Shown: positions 59,366 to 64,000 of the stretch, one piece after another
How the letters are laid out: every line of letters starts with the position of its first letter
Position numbering within the stretch: position 1 is the stretch's first letter
Assembly (NCBI RefSeq): GCF_000002865.3
Contig: NW_001865042.1
Location: 223,447-287,446 of the forward strand
DNA length: 64,000 bases
Source of the DNA: Monosiga brevicollis MX1
Lineage: Eukaryota > Opisthokonta > Choanoflagellata > Craspedida > Salpingoecidae
Direction: 5' to 3'
Translations under genes and position numbers: made by a program
Notes under the pieces: generated by a model
Told to the model about the DNA's origin: nothing
What the model saw: the letters and a program-made list of their open reading frames with translations, nothing else
Databases searched by the model: none

Positions 59366-62300
59366 TCAGTTGATCATCGCGCGCACCTTGTCAGTCATGG
59401 CCGCATGCGATATCAGGTCCTGGCCCAGTGCTGAATACAAGGCCTGCCACACCAAACCAAGTTGTGCGGCGAGACGTTGATCCTCAGAGGCACGCACCAA
59501 TGTCCGAACTAAATGCTTGCTTAATTGGCGACATGCCTTGGCGTCGGCTGCGCTAGCCTCGGCTGCGAGCGCCACAAACGGCAACAGCGCCTCTTGCACA
59601 ACAGGGTTGCCCTTTTTCATCGTCGTGCCGAGTGCTGGAATCAAGCTGGCGGGTTCGATGCATGAGCAACAAGTCGCCATGGCTTCGTTCGCGGCAGACT
59701 GAATGGATCCGTTTTTGCTTGCAAAGTTGTGCGCCAGCGCAGGCATCAACTCGGGCAGGACTGGCTCAAGCGCCGAGCCCAGCGCGGGGACCAGGCGGCC
59801 CAAGGCCTCGATTGAGTGCAAATTCACCTTGCTGTTGACGTCCGTGAGCAGAGGGGCAAAGTCAAAGAAGGCGTTTACGGCATCACCAAGGAATAGTGCT
59901 GGCTTGCTCTCGGCCAAGGCAACCAACTGGTCGATGGCTTCATCACGCACGCGAAAATCCTTCTGCTTGAATGCCTCTTGAATCTCCTTCACGGCCGCGC
60001 TTCCGCCTCCAACAGCAGCAGAAGACTTGGTCTTTGCTCCACGCGTCGCCGAAGATCGCCCACGCGTCGTGGATGCCCCAACCGCAGCCCCAGATCGCAC
60101 CGTCTGATCCAAGCCCCGCTTACGCAGGGATTCGGCAGCCGCCTGCATGTCGCGCAGCGCTGTGCCTGTCAGCGTTTTGGCCACTATGGCGTCAAAGTTA
60201 TCCAGCTGTACTAGGAGGAAGAGGACGCGCCTGGCATGTTGGCGCACTTCCGGGGCTGAGTCCTGGACAAATTGGGCCATCATTTTTAGAAGACGATCGG
60301 CGTCGCGAATGTCCAGCACTCGATCGCCAATGCGACCAACGGCCTCGCACATAAATTGCACCGCAATGGTGCGAACGTCTTTGTTCTTGCTTTCTGCCGA
60401 TGAAAGCAGCGCCCCCAGCGATTTGATGGGGTTGGCCGTGTATAAGATCACCCCGAGCACGCGCGTGACATCCTCACGGATGAAGCTCGAGGCTTCGGCG
60501 CCGACCTTCTTTTGCAGCGTTGCAATCACCTTGTCAATGTACTTTTCCATGGGTCGGGTGAGCTCCGCAAAAAGATCACCCATCATGAGAATGGCCAAGC
60601 GGGACACGGACGAACGCAGATTGCCTATTTGCGTGAGGGTAGCATCGACCGTCTCGCGCATCTGCGATGACAGCACTTCGGGAGCTCGCACGATCAAGCG
60701 GCGCAGCAGGTTGAGGCCCAGGCAGGCCTCGTTCCAAGTCTCTTGCTGCTTGCCACGCTCAAGCGACATGAGCGCCCGCTTGAAGGTTTCTTCGGGTGAT
60801 GCATCCAAATCGGGTAGATCATCCAGCGGGATGAGCTGGTCATCCCCAGCTCGACCGGAGCCTTTCTTTTGAGGTGTTCGTTCGACAGCGCTCAGCGGCG
60901 TGAGCGTTGTCTCAAACCCGGTCATGGTACCCAAAGATGGCAATGGCGTGTGGGTTGTCTTGGAGCGTGTTCGTGGTTTCCGGCTTCGGCTTGCCGTGGA
61001 CGCAGCACTCGACCGACTGCTCACACTGCGCGCACTGGGGGGCAACCCTGGCGGATGCGCCGAGCGTCTACCACTGCTGCTAGCACCAGATGAGTCTTCC
61101 CTGCCTAGATCCGCACCATCGGAAAGATCGGGCGAGGGACCAACGGACGGGCTGGGCAAAGGTGACGGCGGGCCCGACGCCTGGTTGGATGCAGGGGCCG
61201 AGAAGACACCGGGCACCGAGAGTGTGGCTGAGGAGCCACCTTTGGATTTAGCTGGCTTTTTCTCAGCGCCGGCAACCTCTAGATGGGAGGAACGGGAGCG
61301 TGCTTTCATCTGCGAAGATCCAGAAGTATGCTCGCCTTCATGGGAAGGGCCACCTTCTTGATCCAATGCATGGTCGTTGTTCTTTTTCCTGATGACCTTG
61401 CCTCGAGTTGATGTGGTCACAACGGGTTCGGGGTCTGGGCTTGAGGATAAGCCTGAACCCTGCTGAGCCGGCACTTCCGATTGGCTCTTGGACGAGGCCG
61501 CAGCATGTGGCAAGTGGCTGCTCAAAACGACTGGAGAGCCTCCTGGCATTGGTATGTGTGAGTGGGGCCGTGCTGGCCGTTGGGTAGCTGGAGGATGTGG
61601 CTGATGGGGCGGTTCAGCAATGACGGTAACCGGTTCGGGTGCAGACGGCTGCTGGGAGGTCAAGGCATCACCGGTGGGCGTTTTGCGTGTCCGGGGTACG
61701 CGTGGTGAACGCAAGCCCGTCGTTGAGCTGGAGTTCTTGCTGGGGGCATCGGGAAGGGCCACGTCCTCCTCATTATTAAAAGTTTGTGATGACGGTGCTT
61801 TGCTGGTGGGAACGTCGCTTGCGCGGTCGGGGGCGGCTGGTGGGTGAGCCAAACGGGGGCTGACAGGAGTAGAGGTCTTGGCAGCCAACATGGGCTCCGT
61901 TGCGTTCGCCGGGCTCGGTTGTTTGATTGATGAGGGGGGCAGATCGTCAGGAAAAAGCGATTTGGGCTTGGCCCGTGGCATGTTTGACATGGACACGTCC
62001 CGGGCCAGGGTTGCAGACACTTTGACCATGGGAATGGCGTTGGAGGTGGTATTTTCATCGCTGATGCTCGTGCCCGCCTTGTGATCGGCAGATCCGACTT
62101 TAGACGCACCGCCAGGCTGGTCAGAGCTGGTCGTAGCGGTTGTGGTGCTGTTGGTTGGGCCCCTCGATCCAGCAGCGCGGGTTGAGCTCTTCGAGCCAGA
62201 GGTTGCCGCTTGCTCTTGTTGGCGCTTTAGCATGGCCATGTGCGAGTAGCTTCCTTGTGGAGCAGAGCCCAGGGGTACGGGCTCGGCACGGGCGCTATCA

Positions 62301-63916
62301 GCCGAGCGGCTTGGGCGTGCATCCTCTGACCCGGGCAGCGCCATTGGGGCGAACGCAGAAGGTGGTTCCAGCGCTTTGGCGGCTACTTTCGGCGGCGCAG
62401 GCGATAGACAGCGTGAGCGGACACGAGAGTGCGGGTCTTTGTTTGGTTGCAATGAAGATGTCAGCGACGATTAATATGACCTACCTCCATCTGAGCGCGG
62501 TCGACGAGTTGGAGCGTTCGTCGATGGTACGTAGGAAGAGCTTTCCACGGGGTCACGATGAGCATAGCCGTGCCCGGGACGAGCGCCACCCTTATCATCC
62601 GTGGTGGCAGGAAGCACTGGTGACGAATTCGTCGGATAAAGCGCACCGGGTCCTCCCATTCCGTTGTGAAAAGCAGGGTCTGGACTCACACGTTTCAACG
62701 TGCGGCTCTGACTATCCTTGTTGTCTTCTCCTTGTTGACGCTTGGACGCCCAGAGATCCAAGTACGAAGACGCCGTGCTATTTGCGCGTGAGGGCGCCAG
62801 TTGAGCGCTCGATACCGACTTCTCCTTGAAACTAAGACGAAATGGGTGGGCAAGTACCTAGGTTTGAGAGCGAATGCACGGAAAGCCCAGCCACAAGGTT
62901 GAGCCGGTTGAGTACCTGTGCCGTTTGGAGCTGCGCGCCTCTAATTTTGCTTTGTACATATCGGCATATGAGCCGGCCGTGACGCTCTGCTCATTCTTGC
63001 GCAAAGCACGGGGCAGGGACGCCGTGCTGGAGGCAGACGAGAGGGCGGGCTGTGTGCTACCCATTCCCAGCGCTGAGTTTGCCACGGGTGTGGTGGATCG
63101 CGAGTCCCAGGGCAGTGACATCGAGGATCGACCGATGCTCATGCTCATGGCAGTGCTTGACGGTGTTTCCATCCGATGGGCGTGTTCCACCTGCCGTTGT
63201 TCATCAAGAGGGCACAAAAGAAATGAGTGCATGAAACTTGAAAAGTCACGGCGGAACACGGGAAAATCCAACAGCTGAAAATGACACCACCCACCAAACA
63301 AACAAGCACAAAATCAAAGAGAAAAAGCGTGATGTTCAAAAAGAAACGAAAAAACAAAAAGAAACAAACAAACAAACAAACACAAAAAACAGAAGTGCCA
63401 GAGCAGGGCGTGCATGGCACGTACAACACCATTGTTGACGACGGGCAGGGCACTCGGATCATCAAAGCGCTTGCGAAGCGCGGCCAGGGTCTTGGCAGGT
63501 AGGCCCAATGTATCGATCCATCCGTCCAGCTGCATTGCGCCGATGGATTGCCGAATGACGGCCAGGGCTTCAATCACCACGTATTGAACGCGCGACTTGG
63601 CATCGGTGAGCAAGGGCCCCATGGCTTTGACGACAGGCTGCAAGTCTAGTTGGGCAGAGGTAAAAGTGCTGATGGCAAGAATGATCGAGTTGGTGACCTC
63701 TTCCCGTACGCGCCAATTGCGATGTCGAAGGCTGCCGAGGAGAAGCTTCATCACCGGCTCGGGCGTCAGCGTCTGCATGAGCTGGACAAGAACCTTGGTG
63801 ACACTCTGGCGCACCACAATCTTGGCTTCTCCCAGCATGTTGACGAGCGTGGTAACCACGTAGTCAAGGTGAGATCGCAACGGCCAGCCGACTTTGGTCG
63901 AGATTTGGCCAATAGC
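59366..63916 (-). CDS. TOGARAM: TOGARAM/Crescerin-like TOG-array protein (5' partial)
   Basis: Microtubule regulator of cilia: TOGARAM proteins bind tubulin through TOG domains and control axoneme length. Visible exons in transcript order are 63916-63425, 63190-62916, 62831-62485 and 62436-59366, 4,185 bases or 1,394 residues plus TGA. The first exon begins after a TTTTATTTTAG acceptor and encodes HEAT repeats of an N-terminal TOG domain (MLGEAK, HRNWRVREEV, SRVQYVVIEALAV). Joining to exon 2 gives NNG-VVEHA, matching the end of TOGARAM1 TOG1. A Ser/Pro/Ala-rich disordered linker follows (to about 60840). Next is a TOG with the diagnostic NLRSSVSR and SSFIREDVTRVL motifs (about 60815-60110), and a last TOG (about 59995-59400) with FRVRDEAIDQL. 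The order matches TOGARAM. The 5' end is off the window. Confidence 0.85.
62437..62484 (-). other. Intron of the TOGARAM-like gene (48 bases, tentative)
   Basis: On the - strand, donor GAG|GTAGGT at 62484 and acceptor AAACAAAG ending at 62437. It removes an in-frame TAA and keeps the frame (SDG joined to DPHSRVRS, Asp codon split). The polypyrimidine tract is weak and the length very short, so the acceptor could lie elsewhere. Confidence 0.5.
62832..62915 (-). other. Intron of the TOGARAM-like gene (84 bases, phase 2)
   Basis: Donor CACAG|GTACTC at 62915, acceptor TTTCGTCTTAG ending at 62832. The join gives KRHS-FKEKSVSS in one continuous frame. Confidence 0.75.
63191..63424 (-). other. Intron of the TOGARAM-like gene (234 bases, phase 0)
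   Basis: Donor GTT|GTACGT at 63424, acceptor AACGGCAG ending at 63191. Its transcript strand is T-rich, made of TTTG and TTTGT repeats. The join restores the conserved end of the N-terminal TOG domain. Confidence 0.85.
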
Positions 63917-64000
63917 CTAAAATAAAATATTGAGCGCAAAGCCACATTAGGTGACAACAGAGCACAGGGGGGGGGGGGGGGGGGGGGGGATTATTTAAAG
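63917..64000 (-). other. Part of an intron upstream of the first visible TOGARAM exon
   Basis: The 3' end of an intron: a T-rich tract and TTTTAG acceptor at 63917-63927 on the - strand. It contains a 23-base G run (C run in the transcript). Confidence 0.75.
63967..63989 (+). repeat. Poly-G tract of 23 bases
   Basis: Uninterrupted G on the + strand, C on the transcribed strand of the TOGARAM-like gene. It lies in an intron, and its length is probably approximate. Confidence 0.95.

Noticed and set aside
60147-62829. + strand reading frames at 60147-60872 and 62140-62829
   Set aside because: They are antisense to TOG domains and the linker of the TOGARAM-like gene, and their composition reflects that gene's codons.

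Overview
The window looks like nuclear DNA of a flagellated protist, most likely a choanoflagellate. It has GT-AG introns, long multidomain extracellular proteins built from IPT/TIG and cadherin-like repeats, and a TOG-array protein of the cilium-associated TOGARAM/Crescerin family. Microsatellites and one run of 50 N are confined to non-coding DNA. The species is not identifiable from the sequence alone; choanoflagellate is an inference from the gene content.

Layout. (1) 1-35026, + strand: the 3' part of one enormous gene. It is open from base 1, so its start lies upstream. Two very long reading frames are joined by a 262-base intron (6191-6452) into at least 11,587 residues: the end of an IPT/TIG array, about 70 cadherin-like repeats with two nested P-domain modules, a membrane-proximal region, one transmembrane helix and a cytoplasmic tail of about 204 residues. 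(2) 35027-36270: spacer with CT/CA microsatellite and an assembly gap. (3) 36271-53920, + strand: a second giant gene, six exons in my model, encoding about 5,632 residues: a signal peptide followed by about 64 IPT/TIG repeats and no membrane anchor. (4) 54424-56115, - strand: a secreted glycoamylase/GH144-like protein of bacterial type. (5) 56737-58395, + strand: a probable nuclear protein with a divergent GATA-like zinc finger and a His/Gln-rich tract. (6) 59366 to beyond the right edge, - strand: a TOGARAM-like protein, four exons visible, 5' end missing.

How they may work together. Genes 1 and 2 are head-to-tail neighbours sharing the IPT/TIG fold. One is membrane-anchored with endocytic-type motifs in its tail, the other is secreted. 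A tethered adhesin and its soluble matrix partner is a plausible reading, but it is inference only. The secreted glycoside hydrolase next door would suit a bacterivore. The zinc-finger and TOGARAM genes appear unrelated to this.

Most notable: the size of gene 1, an exact in-frame 1,378-base duplication inside it, a poly-T intron present in only one of two equivalent P-domain modules, a glycosaminoglycan-type Ser-Gly acidic insert, and the 64-repeat IPT protein beside it.
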